DNA from: Vibrio aestuarianus
GTDB taxonomy: Bacteria > Pseudomonadota > Gammaproteobacteria > Enterobacterales > Vibrionaceae
Direction of reading: 5' to 3'
Assembly (NCBI RefSeq): GCF_012395185.1
Contig: NZ_JAAZTU010000030.1
Span: forward strand, 1 to 56,361
DNA length: 56,361 bases
The notes beneath the pieces were generated by a model. That model had not been told where the DNA came from, made no database searches, and worked only from the letters and a program-made list of their open reading frames with translations. Positions 46,410-56,194 of the stretch are shown one piece after another. The first letter of the stretch is position 1; each line of letters starts with the position of its first letter. The position numbers and the translations under genes are program-made.

Positions 46410-47066
46410 TTAGAAATAAAAATCTTTAATGCCGAGCAATAAATTATTAACCGCTACTGCGGCAAGGATCAGGCCCATGACACGACTGATGATTGCAGCT
46501 CCTACATTGCCAATTAAGCGCTGAATGGTGGTCGCACCGAGTAGAAGCAATAAAGTGATGATTAGAACGACGAGCATGACAGCGGCTGTAATACTTTGAT
46601 CGGCAAAAGAATATCGATGATTATCGGTCAGTAAGACGATAGCCATCATGGCTCCGGGTGAGGCTATCGATGGAATAGCCAGCGGATAAACGGCAAGATT
46701 TGCCAGTTCCGAGCGGCTCATCTCTTTCATCAGCTTTTGTTCTTGTTCCGGTTTGCTTTCACCAAAAATCATGGTGAGAGCGAACAAAAGCAGTACTAGT
46801 CCACCAGCAGCTTGAAAAGCAGGGAGGGGAATTTGCATCGCTTCGAGCAACATTTGCCCTACGGCTAGGAAAAACAGCAGTACCCCAGCTGAAATTGCGA
46901 TAGCTTTTAATGCCACTAACCGCCTTTGTTTAGGGGTTAAATGTTGTGTTTGCGAAAGATAAACAGGCACAGAACCTATAGGGTCGATGACTGCCCATAA
47001 AACGACGAATTGAGTAACAAGGATACTTAGCAACAGAGATGCCTCCCAGAGTTGGGCCTCAAGCAA
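46410..47066 (-). CDS. MarC-family integral membrane protein
   Basis: A 218-residue protein with six membrane segments and the MarC/NAAT family start (VLWAVIDPIGSVPVYLSQTQ near 24) and IPSIASPGAMMAIVLL near 125. Despite the name, MarC is not shown to be involved in multiple antibiotic resistance; it may be a transporter. Single gene with its own terminator; it lies in the middle of the acetate-switch cluster, with no known link. Confidence 0.88.
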   Translation of the reverse strand: MLEAQLWEASLLLSILVTQFVVLWAVIDPIGSVPVYLSQTQHLTPKQRRLVALKAIAISAGVLLFFLAVGQMLLEAMQIPLPAFQAAGGLVLLLFALTMIFGESKPEQEQKLMKEMSRSELANLAVYPLAIPSIASPGAMMAIVLLTDNHRYSFADQSITAAVMLVVLIITLLLLLGATTIQRLIGNVGAAIISRVMGLILAAVAVNNLLLGIKDFYF

Positions 47067-47114
47067 TGACTATAAAATCATTGGGTTTGAGTACGTGAAA
47101 CAGAGGGATAAATA

Positions 47115-47133
47115 CGGCTGCAAAATGCAGCCG
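47115..47133 (-). terminator. Weak hairpin between the CrbR-like gene and marC
   Basis: CGGCTGCA and TGCAGCCG pair perfectly around AAA. On the minus strand only TATTTAT follows, so termination may be partial. Confidence 0.5.
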
Positions 47134-47209
47134 ATGGTCATAACATCAAAATAATGATGAGCCTAAGTATAGCGAGCAATCTAAGGGGCGTGTTAGCCCT
47201 TTGTTAGTC

Positions 47210-47845
47210 TTATTGCTCAGTTTCCATCTGTTGTAGCAAAATTACCGCTTGGGTGCGGTTTTTTACCCCCAACTTACGGAAAATAGCGGTCATGTGTGCT
47301 TTGATGGTTGCTTCTGAAACATGCAGTTCATAAGCGATCTGCTTATTTAGCAAGCCGTCAGATAGCATACCCAGCACTTTATATTGCTGAGGCGTAAGGG
47401 CGGCTAATTTTTCGGCCAAATCATTACACGCGGCTTTATTGGTAATTAAGCCTTCAGGGAAGAATGGGTCACCAGCTAATACCTGATTTAAGGCGTTAAT
47501 CAGGGCGCGCATATCACTTGATTTAGGAATGAAGCCAAAAGCGCCGTGGCTTTTTACTTGTGATACCACGGAGGATTCTTCACTGGCAGAGACAACCACA
47601 ATCGGTAAATCAGGGTACTCCGCTCTTAAATGAATCAACCCCGACATACCATTGGCTCCCGGCATTTTTAGATCCAGCAGTAGCAAGTCTGGCTCGGGCT
47701 CTTTCTCAAGCAAGGCGAGCAGTGCATCAAGCGAGTCAGCTTCGAGTAGATTGGCGCCACTTATCGCCATATGCACGGATTGAAACAGAGCATTACGGAA
47801 TAATGGGTGGTCGTCAGCAATAATGATGGTGTAGGTCGAATCCAT
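47210..47845 (-). CDS. crbR: LuxR-family response regulator (CrbR type)
   Basis: A 211-residue two-component regulator: receiver domain (IIIADDHPLF at the start; phosphoacceptor Asp in LLLDLKMPG, about residue 58; Lys in FIPKSSD) and a C-terminal LuxR-type helix-turn-helix (LTPQQYKVLGMLSDGLLNKQ; HVSEATIKAHMTAIFRKL). It is the only response regulator near crbS, so it is very likely CrbR, the partner that activates acs. It is a single gene or cotranscribed with marC; the crbS/crbR genes are 3 kb apart. Assignment by context. Confidence 0.82.
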   Translation of the reverse strand: MDSTYTIIIADDHPLFRNALFQSVHMAISGANLLEADSLDALLALLEKEPEPDLLLLDLKMPGANGMSGLIHLRAEYPDLPIVVVSASEESSVVSQVKSHGAFGFIPKSSDMRALINALNQVLAGDPFFPEGLITNKAACNDLAEKLAALTPQQYKVLGMLSDGLLNKQIAYELHVSEATIKAHMTAIFRKLGVKNRTQAVILLQQMETEQ

Positions 47846-48021
47846 GACGTTTTACACTTTTAACAATTTCGTTAAATAGATTATTGTCCGCGATGGCTTA
47901 TTGAACAATCGTTATGCGTTAAAAGTCTGAACCTTATCCACTTTTATCTGAGACAGAATGAATATTTACCGCTCGTTTGTTTTGGTCTTCAAACGAGCGG
48001 CTAACAAGGCTAACGTTTCGT

Positions 48022-49836
48022 TTAAAGTTGGTGGTCAGCGAGATGCGTTAAAAAGCGATCAGCGCGCATAAAACCAGTAATTCGAGCACTTGGAAGTGCT
48101 TCACCCTGTGCGTTCCAAAACTCAATCGTTGGTAAGCCGAGCACTCCCATTGCTTTTAGTAGCTCAATATCTTGAGGTTGGTTGTTGGTCACGTCAGCTT
48201 GCAATAACACAAAGTGCTGTAGCTTTTGTTCCACCTCTTGTTGGTGGAAGGTGTACTTCTCAAATTCTTTGCACGCCACACACCAGTCGGCGTAGAAATC
48301 GAGCATGACGGGTTTGCCCGCCATTTTTGCTTGGCTCAGTTGCAGGTTTAGTTCAGACACATTATTGATGCGAATAAACTCAATACTAGGTTGCTGTTGG
48401 CTAGTTTGCTGATCATGTCCAAACCATATATCAAGCGCAGGTTGCGCAGAAGCAAATAGCCCAAGCACCGCAATAATGCCGATAACACTCTGTTTCCAAC
48501 CGCCAAAAGGCAGGGTGTTTTTGCAATGATAAAGCCAGCCAAAAGCGACGATACCTAGTGCTGACCACAGCGCTGTTGACCAGAATTCTGGTAGTAGGCG
48601 TTCAAGCAAAAATATCGGAGCTGCAAGCAATATAAAACCGAACAGTGTTTTGACTTTATCCATCCAGCCGCCAGCTTTGGGCAGTAGTTTGTTACCAAAT
48701 ACGGCCACTAGCATTAGTGGGATTCCCATCCCCATCGCTAATGCATACAGCGCAACACCACCAGTGAGTAAGTCACCACTTTGAGCCACATACAGCAATG
48801 CACCCGATAGCGGTGCGGTAGTGCAGGGTGAGCAAACTAAACCCGAAATAGCACCCATAGCGAATACACCGGCACTGTTTCCACCTTGCTGTTTATTACT
48901 GAGGTTATTGAGCCAGGTTTGTATGCCACTTGGAAGTTGAATGGTGTAAAGACCAAACATCGAAAGGGCGAGTAATACAAACAAGGCACTGAGGCCAATC
49001 AACACATAAGGATGTTGCATCGCCCCTTGAAATTGTAAACCAGCTGAAGCGACAACAAGGCCGAGCAAGGTATAGGTTAAAGCCATACCTTGCACATAAA
49101 TAAACGATAAACCTAGCGCACGGCGATGGGAAAGTTTACCGCCACCCAACACAATACTGGTCAAAATTGGGTACATAGGCAATACGCATGGTGTAAAAGC
49201 AAGGCCAACCCCAAGCGCTAAAAACAGTAATGGCGTCCACCAGTTATCTGCCAAGCTAGAGGCGAGGCTATCTTGCTCTGTGGTAGGAGGTGTTTTTGTT
49301 GTTGAAATAGGTTGAGGCTTCGATGCTGCTGGTGGTGCAATATTGGTGCTGGCAATCGCTTGCAGATCAACTACCCGAGTTTCTGGTGGGTAGCAAAAGC
49401 CAGCCTTTGCACAACCTTGATATTGCACCATTAGCTTGCCATTGGTCTGCACATTATCAAGTGCTACATTCACAAACAGAGGCTGAGTGTAGATCTTTAC
49501 ATCACCAAAAAACTCATCGTGATAAGGCTGACCATCGACCATATCGATTTTGCCGACAGTCGCGTTTTCTCCGCTGATACTGATACGGTCTTGGTACAGG
49601 TAGTAACCCTCTTTTACCTGCCAATCAATGAAGACTTGGTTTCCCTGCTGATAAGCATTAAATGGGAAAGCTTTATCAACTGGAACAAATTGATTATTAG
49701 ACGAAGCAAGGCTAATGGTATTGCTATTGTCAAATGGGTTGTCGTTACCAAACACGGCTAATGCGGGTTGAGAGAGGGTCAATAAACCGAGTAGTAAAAA
49801 GGAAAAGAATGAGCGCATAAAAAGTCGAGTCTTCAC
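48022..49836 (-). CDS. dsbD: Thiol:disulfide interchange protein DsbD
   Basis: Passes electrons from cytoplasmic thioredoxin to periplasmic DsbC/DsbG and CcmG. All three Cys pairs are visible: the periplasmic alpha domain (Cys in [12 protein letters not shown]), the membrane domain ([10 protein letters not shown] and VCSPCTTAP, eight segments) and the C-terminal thioredoxin-like domain (YADWCVACK). Signal peptide at the N-terminus ([18 protein letters not shown]). The GTG at 49836 is given; an ATG at 49818 would trim six residues and has no better ribosome site. At 604 residues it is typical. It is a single gene, unrelated to its neighbours in pathway. Confidence 0.95.
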   Translation of the reverse strand: MKTRLFMRSFFSFLLLGLLTLSQPALAVFGNDNPFDNSNTISLASSNNQFVPVDKAFPFNAYQQGNQVFIDWQVKEGYYLYQDRISISGENATVGKIDMVDGQPYHDEFFGDVKIYTQPLFVNVALDNVQTNGKLMVQYQGCAKAGFCYPPETRVVDLQAIASTNIAPPAASKPQPISTTKTPPTTEQDSLASSLADNWWTPLLFLALGVGLAFTPCVLPMYPILTSIVLGGGKLSHRRALGLSFIYVQGMALTYTLLGLVVASAGLQFQGAMQHPYVLIGLSALFVLLALSMFGLYTIQLPSGIQTWLNNLSNKQQGGNSAGVFAMGAISGLVCSPCTTAPLSGALLYVAQSGDLLTGGVALYALAMGMGIPLMLVAVFGNKLLPKAGGWMDKVKTLFGFILLAAPIFLLERLLPEFWSTALWSALGIVAFGWLYHCKNTLPFGGWKQSVIGIIAVLGLFASAQPALDIWFGHDQQTSQQQPSIEFIRINNVSELNLQLSQAKMAGKPVMLDFYADWCVACKEFEKYTFHQQEVEQKLQHFVLLQADVTNNQPQDIELLKAMGVLGLPTIEFWNAQGEALPSARITGFMRADRFLTHLADHQL

Positions 49837-49966
49837 AAGGTTAGAGGCATCTTAACCCAATCAGACCGATTGTAGGTGGAATAAGTTTCATCAAACCGTA
49901 AATGTTTTGCTGATTCAGTAAACCCTGACAAGGCTTAGAGGATTGTTCAATGACGGAAATTAAAAA

Positions 49967-50010
49967 CAGTAAACAACCCACCTTCTAATAAAGGGGATTA
50001 TTTACTGCTG
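49967..50010 (-). other. Inverted repeat after the argR-like gene
   Basis: CAGTAAA and TTTACTG, with partly paired CCC/GGG inside, flank a loop just beyond the ArgR stop. It may act as a terminator for argR; there is no clear T-run. Confidence 0.4.
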
Positions 50011-50029
50011 GCTGTTGGTTGCATTCGAT

Positions 50030-50515
50030 TTAACGCACACCAAGGCGTGCTTTCACAACTGTTTCACAGGCATCAATATTGTTGGTGTCTTTAGGGATAA
50101 TTAATACCGTGTCGTTGCCCCCTACGGTACCTAAAATTTCTGTGTGTGGGTCAATATCAACCAACCGCGCGACTAATTGTGCGCTACCGGGGTGAGTTTT
50201 TACAACCACCATCGATTGGTTATGGGTGATAAATTCAATTTGCGATGAGATAGAGGATTCAACTCGAACCGGTGCAGTTTCTACGGTAATGCAGTACACT
50301 TTTTTGCCACACGCATTTTGCACTTTTACTACACCCAACTGGGAGAGTAAGCGTGAAACAGTGGATTGACTGATCCCTTCATAGCCGAGTTCGACCAATT
50401 TAAGTCGAAGCTCATTTTGATTTGAGAAACTCTGCTGCTGTAACAGTTTTTTGCAAGCGGCAGCTAATGTTTTGTCATCGGTTTGCATTGCACCGTGGGG
50501 AATTTTTCTATTCAC
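50030..50515 (-). CDS. argR: Arginine repressor (ArgR family)
   Basis: A 161-residue transcription regulator with an N-terminal winged helix (SFSNQNELRLKLVELGYEGISQSTVSRLLSQLG, split here) and a C-terminal arginine-binding domain (LGTVGGNDTVLIIP with Asp-128-type GxDT). Start set at GTG 50515, which has AAGGAAC 6 bases upstream; ATGs at 50572 and 50488 are alternatives. In vibrios the main argR is beside mdh, so this copy, next to the arginine-deiminase genes, may be a second, ArcR-like repressor; I cannot confirm that from the window. Confidence 0.87.
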   Translation of the reverse strand: MNRKIPHGAMQTDDKTLAAACKKLLQQQSFSNQNELRLKLVELGYEGISQSTVSRLLSQLGVVKVQNACGKKVYCITVETAPVRVESSISSQIEFITHNQSMVVVKTHPGSAQLVARLVDIDPHTEILGTVGGNDTVLIIPKDTNNIDACETVVKARLGVR

Positions 50516-50966
50516 GGGCTGTTCCTTTCTATACGCGCAATGGCGTTTGAGGGTGTTGGTGATCCTTACCATGCCAGCACACTCCCAAAGCCATAGAGTG
50601 TGAGTTCATCTTGTTCATTTTGTGTGCAGTAGTGTGTCACGGTTGAAAAAATAAACTCGTTATCCCCTTATTACTTAACATGGCAGCGGTATTGATTTGC
50701 GTATTTGTAACTGCAAATTTTTTAGGGGGATATCTGAGTGAAACGGACCGTGATTATTCCTATTCATTAAATGAATACCACATTATGCCGGTAGAGTATC
50801 ATTAATAAATTATCTTATTGTTGCTGGGGATCACCAAATAATAAACTGGATTGTTGGTGGTTGGTTGGTGTTTTATCTGGTTTTTATGGAATATTATTCA
50901 TTGTGAAATGAATGATGTGAGCGGAGAACCCAACGCACTTGGCATGCGTTGGGTAAGTATGTGGAA
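50516..50966. promoter_or_regulatory. Intergenic region between pyrI and argR
   Basis: 451 bases. It has the pyrI hairpin at 50928, a 17-base palindrome at 50761-50777 (TATTCATTAAATGAATA), and an ARG-box-like site TGGAATATTATTCA at 50887-50900 (12 of 14 match to TGAATWWWWATTCA). It probably holds the argR promoter. I see no gene in it. Confidence 0.5.
50928..50954 (-). terminator. Hairpin after pyrI
   Basis: ACCCAACGCA and TGCGTTGGGT pair perfectly (10-base arms, 7-base loop), 13 bases beyond the pyrI stop. T-run is poor. Confidence 0.65.
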
Positions 50967-51431
50967 TTAGCGATGTTCGGTCATGATCTCACGAGAGAAA
51001 ACTTTCTCGCAGTAGTGGCATTTAAGCTGGACACTTTCCTGTTTGCTCTGCACTTTAAAGCGGCTTGCGACAGGTTCACCGTGTGAAATACAGTTGCTAT
51101 TTGGGCAACTGAATACCCCATCAATTCGTTCTGGTAGTGTCAAAGTCAGTTTGTTCACCACTTTGTATTCTTCAATTTGGTTGACGGTCGCTTTCGGTGC
51201 ATAAAGTGCTAATTGGTTGGCTTGCTCTTTACTTAAATAGACGTTTTCAATCTTAATTAGGTCTTTATGACCTTGTGCTGAAGAAGGTAAGTTGAGGCCA
51301 ATGGTTACACGCTGATTAGTTTCATTTAACTTAAACAAAGAGAGAATTTTGATCCCAAGGTTGGCAGGAATATGGTCAATTACGCTACCGTTACGAATCG
51401 CTTCAACTTGCAATTGGGTTTCTTTTACCAT
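50967..51431 (-). CDS. pyrI: Aspartate carbamoyltransferase regulatory chain
   Basis: Binds CTP/ATP and, with PyrB, forms the allosteric 2c3:3r2 enzyme. Standard 154 residues. The C-terminal zinc site is Cys4 (CPNSNC and CHYCEKVF), and the N-terminal allosteric domain has the [16 protein letters not shown] stretch. Read right after pyrB with 15 bases between. Confidence 0.97.
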   Translation of the reverse strand: MVKETQLQVEAIRNGSVIDHIPANLGIKILSLFKLNETNQRVTIGLNLPSSAQGHKDLIKIENVYLSKEQANQLALYAPKATVNQIEEYKVVNKLTLTLPERIDGVFSCPNSNCISHGEPVASRFKVQSKQESVQLKCHYCEKVFSREIMTEHR

Positions 51432-51446
51432 GATATTGTCTCCTGC

Positions 51447-52376
51447 TTATAGGTTTGGGTTTAGGACGAGAGCCAGTAGCGCTTCACGCGCGTACACACC
51501 GTTTTCGGCTTGTTGGAAGTAGTAGGCGTAAGGTGTTTTATCGACGTCGGTAGTAATTTCATCAACACGTGGCAGTGGGTGTAGCACTTTCAAATTATCA
51601 CGCGCTTCTTTAAGTGTGTCAGTGGTGAGGATGTACGCTGATTTCATATGCGCGTATTCAGACTCATCAAAACGTTCTTTTTGTACGCGAGTCATATAAA
51701 GTACATCCAGCTCCGCTACGACTTCTTCGATATTACTGTGGGTACTAAAGCGAATGCCTGCCTCACTGAGTTCTTCACAGATGTAATCCGGCATGGCGAG
51801 CACTTCTGGTGCGATAAAGAAAAAGCGCACGTTGTTGAATTTTGATAACGCCTGAGTCAAAGAGTGTACGGTGCGGCCATATTTTAAATCACCAACGAAT
51901 GCGACGTTTAGATTGTCGAGTGTGCCTTGTGTTTCGTAAATAGAGAACAGATCGAGCAAGGTTTGTGTTGGGTGCTGGTTTGCACCGTCACCACCGTTGA
52001 CCACTGGGACACCGTTGGAAAATTCAGATGCTAAACGAGCTGCCCCTTCTTGTGGATGACGCATCACAAACGCATCAACATAAGAAGAAATGACTTGTAC
52101 TGAGTCGGCCAAGGTTTCGCCTTTTTTGGCGAGAGAGGTGTTACCACCATTATCAAACCCAATTACAGTGCCACCCAAACGTTGCACCGCGGTTTCAAAC
52201 GATAAACGAGTTCGTGTTGAAGGTTCGAAGAAGCAGCTTGCTACCACTTTATTCTTGAGCAGTTCTGGATTCGGTTCAGCCTTGAGCCTAGTTGTGGTAT
52301 CTACAATCAGTTCCAGTTCTTTGCGGCTTAGTTCTGGAATGGAGATGATATGTTTATTAAATAACGAATGCGCCAT
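51447..52376 (-). CDS. pyrB: Aspartate carbamoyltransferase catalytic chain
   Basis: Condenses aspartate with carbamoyl phosphate in the first committed step of pyrimidine synthesis. It has [14 protein letters not shown] (near 52), [12 protein letters not shown] and PLPRVDEI. The ATG at 52376 gives [10 protein letters not shown] and 309 residues, the family length; a longer frame would start within the attenuator. Expression should be tuned by the leader peptide and terminator just upstream. Confidence 0.97.
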   Translation of the reverse strand: MAHSLFNKHIISIPELSRKELELIVDTTTRLKAEPNPELLKNKVVASCFFEPSTRTRLSFETAVQRLGGTVIGFDNGGNTSLAKKGETLADSVQVISSYVDAFVMRHPQEGAARLASEFSNGVPVVNGGDGANQHPTQTLLDLFSIYETQGTLDNLNVAFVGDLKYGRTVHSLTQALSKFNNVRFFFIAPEVLAMPDYICEELSEAGIRFSTHSNIEEVVAELDVLYMTRVQKERFDESEYAHMKSAYILTTDTLKEARDNLKVLHPLPRVDEITTDVDKTPYAYYFQQAENGVYAREALLALVLNPNL

Positions 52377-52433
52377 AACGTGTCTTCCCTCTATGTCATT
52401 CTCTTCAGCGTAGGGTTGAAGAGAAATTTTGCT

Positions 52434-52463
52434 CAAAAAAAAGCCCCCTAAAATAGGAGGCTT
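52434..52463 (-). terminator. pyrBI attenuator (rho-independent terminator in the leader)
   Basis: On the minus strand AGCCTCCTA and TAGGGGGCT form a GC-rich stem around TTT, followed by eight T. The stem starts at the leader peptide stop codon, the geometry of the E. coli pyrBI UTP attenuator. It ends about 55 bases before pyrB. Confidence 0.88.
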
Positions 52464-52552
52464 CAAAAACGATCAAAACAGAAAAATAAAATGGCTAATT
52501 CCACCAGTGCCGGGCGTAATAAATGGCGTTGATAGTGACAGTATCGGTTCAT
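52463..52552 (-). CDS. pyrL: pyrBI leader peptide
   Basis: A 29-residue frame (start [14 protein letters not shown], end FFCFDRF) whose stop lies at the base of the attenuator stem. Its last codons overlap a T-rich stretch (TTTTATTTTTCTGTTTT), so RNA polymerase would pause there when UTP is low and let the ribosome keep up, disrupting the terminator. This is the mechanism known for E. coli pyrBI. It is too short for ordinary ORF calling. The peptide sequence itself is not like E. coli PyrL; only the position and logic match. Confidence 0.72.
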   Translation of the reverse strand: MNRYCHYQRHLLRPALVELAILFFCFDRF

Positions 52553-52582
52553 TTTCTGCTCTGTTTTGACAAATTGCGAAGG

Positions 52583-52610
52583 ATTATACGGACAAAAACC
52601 TGCCTTGCAA
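52583..52610 (-). promoter_or_regulatory. Sigma-70 promoter for pyrL-pyrBI
   Basis: On the minus strand TTGCAA (-35) is followed after 16 bases by TATAAT (-10), about 30 bases before the leader peptide ATG. It makes pyrBI separate from the arc operon. Confidence 0.75.
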
Positions 52611-52726
52611 TAGGGTTTTGAAAATATCCAAAAAATGGATTTTTATGCGAAATTGGCTCGTTTTTGTTGTGTTTTCAATTACGTTGCCAACACAAGCGTG
52701 AAGTGGTTTTTTTGGAATTTAGTGAT

Positions 52727-52760
52727 GAAAAAAAATGCGAGCTTTATTCAAGCCCGCATT
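52727..52760 (-). terminator. Terminator after argF/arcB
   Basis: On the minus strand AATGCGGGCTT pairs with AAGCTCGCATT around GAATA and TTTTTTTC follows, so the arc transcript should stop before pyrL. Confidence 0.88.
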
Positions 52761-52792
52761 GAGTTAAATATCGAAGAGAGGGTAATGGCTGA

Positions 52793-53803
52793 TTAATTAC
52801 CTAAGGTTGCAACCATAATTGCTTTGATGGTGTGCATGCGGTTTTCAGCTTCATCGAACACGATAGAATACTCAGATTCGATCACCTCATCGGTCACTTC
52901 CACACCTTTTGCTAATACTGGGTACTCTTTGGCAAGTTGTTTACCAACGGTTGTGTCTTCACCGTGGAAAGCTGGCAAGCAGTGCATGAATTTCACATGT
53001 GGGTTGCCTGTGGCTTTAAGCATTTCCATATTAACTTGGTAAGGGAGCATCATTTCAATACGCTCAGCCCATGCTTCTTTCGCTTCACCCATTGATACCC
53101 ACACATCGGTGTAAAGGAAATCACAGCCTTGAACGCCTTCTTGTACATCATCAGTTAGCGTGATTTTTGCACCGGTTTCCTGTGCGATGGCGCGACATTC
53201 AGCGACTAATTCATCGGTTGGCCAGAATGCTTTTGGCGCAACAAGGCGAATGTCCATACCCATTTTCGCAGCACCAACCATGAGTGAGTTACCCATGTTG
53301 TTACGCGCATCGCCTAGGTACGCAAATTTCATCTCATGCAGACGTTTACCGCGACCATGCTCGGTCATGGTTAAGAAGTCAGCCAAGATTTGCGTTGGGT
53401 GGAATTCGTCAGTTAAGCCGTTCCATACTGGTACGCCAGCATAAGCGCCAAGCTCTTCAACGATCTCTTGACCAAAGCCACGGTATTCGATGCCATCATA
53501 CATACGGCCCAATACGCGAGCGGTATCTTTCATTGATTCTTTATGGCCGATTTGAGAGCCTGAAGGGCCTAAGTAAGACACTTGAGCGCCTTGGTCAAAC
53601 GCCGCGACTTCGAATGCACAACGAGTACGAGTCGATGTTTTTTCAAAGATAAGCGCGATGTTTTTGCCTTTTAGGCGTGGCTGTTCGTAGCCGTTGTATT
53701 TGGCTTTTTTCAACTCAAGTGACAGATCCAATAAATGTTGGATTTCGCGTGGGGTGAAGTCTAGTAGTTTTAGAAAGTTACGATTGCGTAGGTTAAAAGC
53801 CAT
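52793..53803 (-). CDS. argF: Ornithine carbamoyltransferase
   Basis: Interconverts citrulline + phosphate with ornithine + carbamoyl phosphate. It has the STRTR carbamoyl-phosphate motif ([13 protein letters not shown], near residue 55), [11 protein letters not shown] and the catalytic HCLPAFH. Start at ATG 53803 (GAGGATAAGATC before) gives 336 residues; an upstream ATG at 53860 is poorer. Third gene of arcA-arcC-argF, so here it works in the arginine-deiminase pathway (arcB role), although the same enzyme may serve arginine synthesis. Confidence 0.95.
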   Translation of the reverse strand: MAFNLRNRNFLKLLDFTPREIQHLLDLSLELKKAKYNGYEQPRLKGKNIALIFEKTSTRTRCAFEVAAFDQGAQVSYLGPSGSQIGHKESMKDTARVLGRMYDGIEYRGFGQEIVEELGAYAGVPVWNGLTDEFHPTQILADFLTMTEHGRGKRLHEMKFAYLGDARNNMGNSLMVGAAKMGMDIRLVAPKAFWPTDELVAECRAIAQETGAKITLTDDVQEGVQGCDFLYTDVWVSMGEAKEAWAERIEMMLPYQVNMEMLKATGNPHVKFMHCLPAFHGEDTTVGKQLAKEYPVLAKGVEVTDEVIESEYSIVFDEAENRMHTIKAIMVATLGN

Positions 53804-53919
53804 GATCTTATCCTCATTTGTAACGCTTTCCTCAGATGAGAGAATGGAAGAAAGCGTCAATATTTGTTTAAAGTTAAAAACAGATTCGGTTTATAAAATA
53901 GGTTTGCTCAACAACACGG

Positions 53920-54831
53920 TTAGTCACGAGTGATGTTGGTGCCCGCTTGGCCTTCTAGGATGCGTAATCCATCTTGAAGAGCACCAATGCCCACGACCTT
54001 GCCACCTTGTTTAATAAATTCACAAGAAGCTTCAATTTTTGGTCCCATGGAACCGGCATCAAATTGGTAGTTCGCAAGTTCGCTTGGTGTTGTGCTGCGT
54101 AGTGCATGTTGGGTTGGTTTGCCCCAATCAAGGTAGACAGCATCGGCATCGGTCAAAATAAGCAATGCGTCAGCATTCAATTGTTTGGCGAGGAATGCCG
54201 CAGACATATCTTTGTCGATAACCGCTTCGACACCAACTAATTTGCCGTTTTCGCGCTTGACTGGAATACCGCCACCGCCAGTACAAATCACTAGGTGACC
54301 TGCATCGATAAGTTGAGTGATTGCTTCGTGTTCAACAATGCCGGTTGGCTGTGGGCTAGGGACTACGCGGCGGAAATATTGGCCGTCTGGTTTGACGGTC
54401 CAGTGGTATTTTTCTGCTAATTCACGTGCTTCCGCTTCTTGGTAAACTGGGCCAATTGGTTTGGTTGGGTCTGCAAATGCAGGATCTTTTGGATCAACCG
54501 TCATTTGTGTCAACATGCAAGAGATGTTGCGTTCAGGCAGCATGTTTTTGAATTCTTGCATTAACATATAGCCAATCATTCCTTGGGTTTCACTGCCCAA
54601 GACGTCGAGTGGATATGGTGCGACTTTCTTGTATTCAAGACCTTGTAGTGCAAGTAAACCCACTTGAGGGCCATTTCCATGCACAAGCACTACGTTATAT
54701 TCTTTAGCAATTTCGGAAATGGTCTTCACTGCAACTTCAATATTGCGACGTTGAACATCGGCTTCTAATGGCTCACCACGACGAAGCAATGCGTTTCCGC
54801 CTAATGCAACAACAACAGTTTGTTTGGTCAT
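53920..54831 (-). CDS. arcC: Carbamate kinase
   Basis: Makes ATP from carbamoyl phosphate and ADP, the energy step of arginine fermentation. A 303-residue amino-acid-kinase fold with ALGGNALLRRGE at the N-terminus, VLVHGNGPQVGLLALQ near 50 and VICTGGGGIPV near 205. The ATG at 54831 is chosen for its ribosome-site distance; another ATG lies two codons upstream. It lies between arcA and argF. Confidence 0.96.
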   Translation of the reverse strand: MTKQTVVVALGGNALLRRGEPLEADVQRRNIEVAVKTISEIAKEYNVVLVHGNGPQVGLLALQGLEYKKVAPYPLDVLGSETQGMIGYMLMQEFKNMLPERNISCMLTQMTVDPKDPAFADPTKPIGPVYQEAEARELAEKYHWTVKPDGQYFRRVVPSPQPTGIVEHEAITQLIDAGHLVICTGGGGIPVKRENGKLVGVEAVIDKDMSAAFLAKQLNADALLILTDADAVYLDWGKPTQHALRSTTPSELANYQFDAGSMGPKIEASCEFIKQGGKVVGIGALQDGLRILEGQAGTNITRD

Positions 54832-54909
54832 AATCATGTCTCTTTAAAGGTGAGTTGAGGCTCGCAGAGGAAATAGCCCCAACTCATTTGTTAACCAGTG
54901 AAAGTGGTG

Positions 54910-56133
54910 TTAGATACCGTCACGCTCAATTGGGCAGCTCATGCAGCGAGCGCCACCGCGGCCGCGGCCAAGTTCATCGCCTGGAATCGGCAATACTGTA
55001 ATACCCGCTTTGTCGTATTTTTCGTTGGTGTAAGTGTTGCCTTCATAGCCAATTACCACACCAGGTTTAACGGTTAGAACATTGTTTGCATCGTTCCACT
55101 GTTCACGTTCTGCGTTGAAGTTGTCACCACCAGTAGTGATTAGGTTGAGTTTATCGACGCCAAGTGCTTTTTCGATGGCGGTAACGAAGTAACCTTCTTC
55201 TTTGACGTTAACGGCACCAGACTCATCGCCTGTTAGGGTCCAGCATTTCACATCTTTACGCACTACTTCTGGGTAAACTGAGAAGGTGTCTTCACGCATG
55301 TGTGTCATAACGGTATCTAAGTGCATGCAAGAACGGTGTTTTGGTAGTTCCATAGCAATAATTTGTTTAGCTTGGCCGTGTTTAAATAGGCCTGCCGCTA
55401 AGTGCTCAACGCCTTGCGCGGTTGTGCGTTCAGACATACCAATCAGTACCGCACCTTTACCAATCACTAGAACATCACCACCTTCAATGGTTGAGTTGTC
55501 GTAATTAATGCTTTCATCATCACCGAAGTATTTAATGAAGTCTTGACCTGCGAAGCTTGGGTGCCAACGGTAAATCGCACGGACATGGTTGGTTTCGCGT
55601 TGACGCGCAGGTTTGGCCATCGGGTTAATTGACACGCCACCGTATACCCAGCAAGAAGTGTCACGAGTAAATAGATGGTTTGGTAGTGGTTCGATAATGA
55701 AATCAGTTGGTGCATGTAAGCCTTGCATCATTGAAGAGGATTTCATTGGCATTTCAGCGTAAGACAAACCACCAGTCAGAATTTTTGCGAGTTCAAGGTT
55801 TGGTAAGTCGCTTAAGTAACAGCGCACGTCATTAGCAAATTTTTTACCAAGGCGGTAATCAGATACCTGTTTGGTTAGTAGCCAATCTTTCGCAACGGGA
55901 ACGGCTAGTGTGTCGGCTAATAAATCGGTCAGCAGTAGGACCTCGACACCTTGATCGCGAAGCGTTTGTGTAAATGCATCATGTTCTTTGCCAGCACGCT
56001 CTACGGCTAAAACATCATCAAACAAAAGATCGTGACAGTTTGATGGCGTTAAGTGAGTGAGTGAACGTCTAGGGCGGTGAACAAGAACTCGACGTAATTG
56101 ACCAATTTCAGAACCAACATATAACTTACTCAT
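54910..56133 (-). CDS. arcA: Arginine deiminase
   Basis: Hydrolyses arginine to citrulline and ammonia, first step of the arginine-deiminase pathway. A 407-residue penten-fold enzyme with active-site residues in [10 protein letters not shown] (Glu/Asp), MHLDTVMTH (His) and the C-terminal nucleophile [13 protein letters not shown]. First gene of the operon. The 228 bases upstream hold an ARG-box-like site. Confidence 0.97.
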   Translation of the reverse strand: MSKLYVGSEIGQLRRVLVHRPRRSLTHLTPSNCHDLLFDDVLAVERAGKEHDAFTQTLRDQGVEVLLLTDLLADTLAVPVAKDWLLTKQVSDYRLGKKFANDVRCYLSDLPNLELAKILTGGLSYAEMPMKSSSMMQGLHAPTDFIIEPLPNHLFTRDTSCWVYGGVSINPMAKPARQRETNHVRAIYRWHPSFAGQDFIKYFGDDESINYDNSTIEGGDVLVIGKGAVLIGMSERTTAQGVEHLAAGLFKHGQAKQIIAMELPKHRSCMHLDTVMTHMREDTFSVYPEVVRKDVKCWTLTGDESGAVNVKEEGYFVTAIEKALGVDKLNLITTGGDNFNAEREQWNDANNVLTVKPGVVIGYEGNTYTNEKYDKAGITVLPIPGDELGRGRGGARCMSCPIERDGI

Positions 56134-56156
56134 AATATTATCTCTCTTAATCTATA

Positions 56157-56194
56157 TGTATTTATTCCATTTTATTTTTTTGAAATTTAATTCA
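56157..56194 (-). promoter_or_regulatory. ARG-box-like sites upstream of arcA
   Basis: TGAAATTTAATTCA (56181-56194) matches the ArgR operator TGAATWWWWATTCA at 13 of 14 positions, and a weaker partner TGTATTTATTCCA lies at 56157-56169, about 24 bases away. Two sites spaced near 21 bases are normal for ArgR hexamers. They lie 24-61 bases before the arcA ATG. Confidence 0.55.

Noticed and set aside
48090..49761. Plus-strand frames inside dsbD
   Set aside because: Antisense to a complete and well recognised gene; no independent evidence.
52377..52466. Longer pyrB starting at 52466
   Set aside because: The added 30 residues are read from the attenuator terminator and leader region and do not resemble PyrB.
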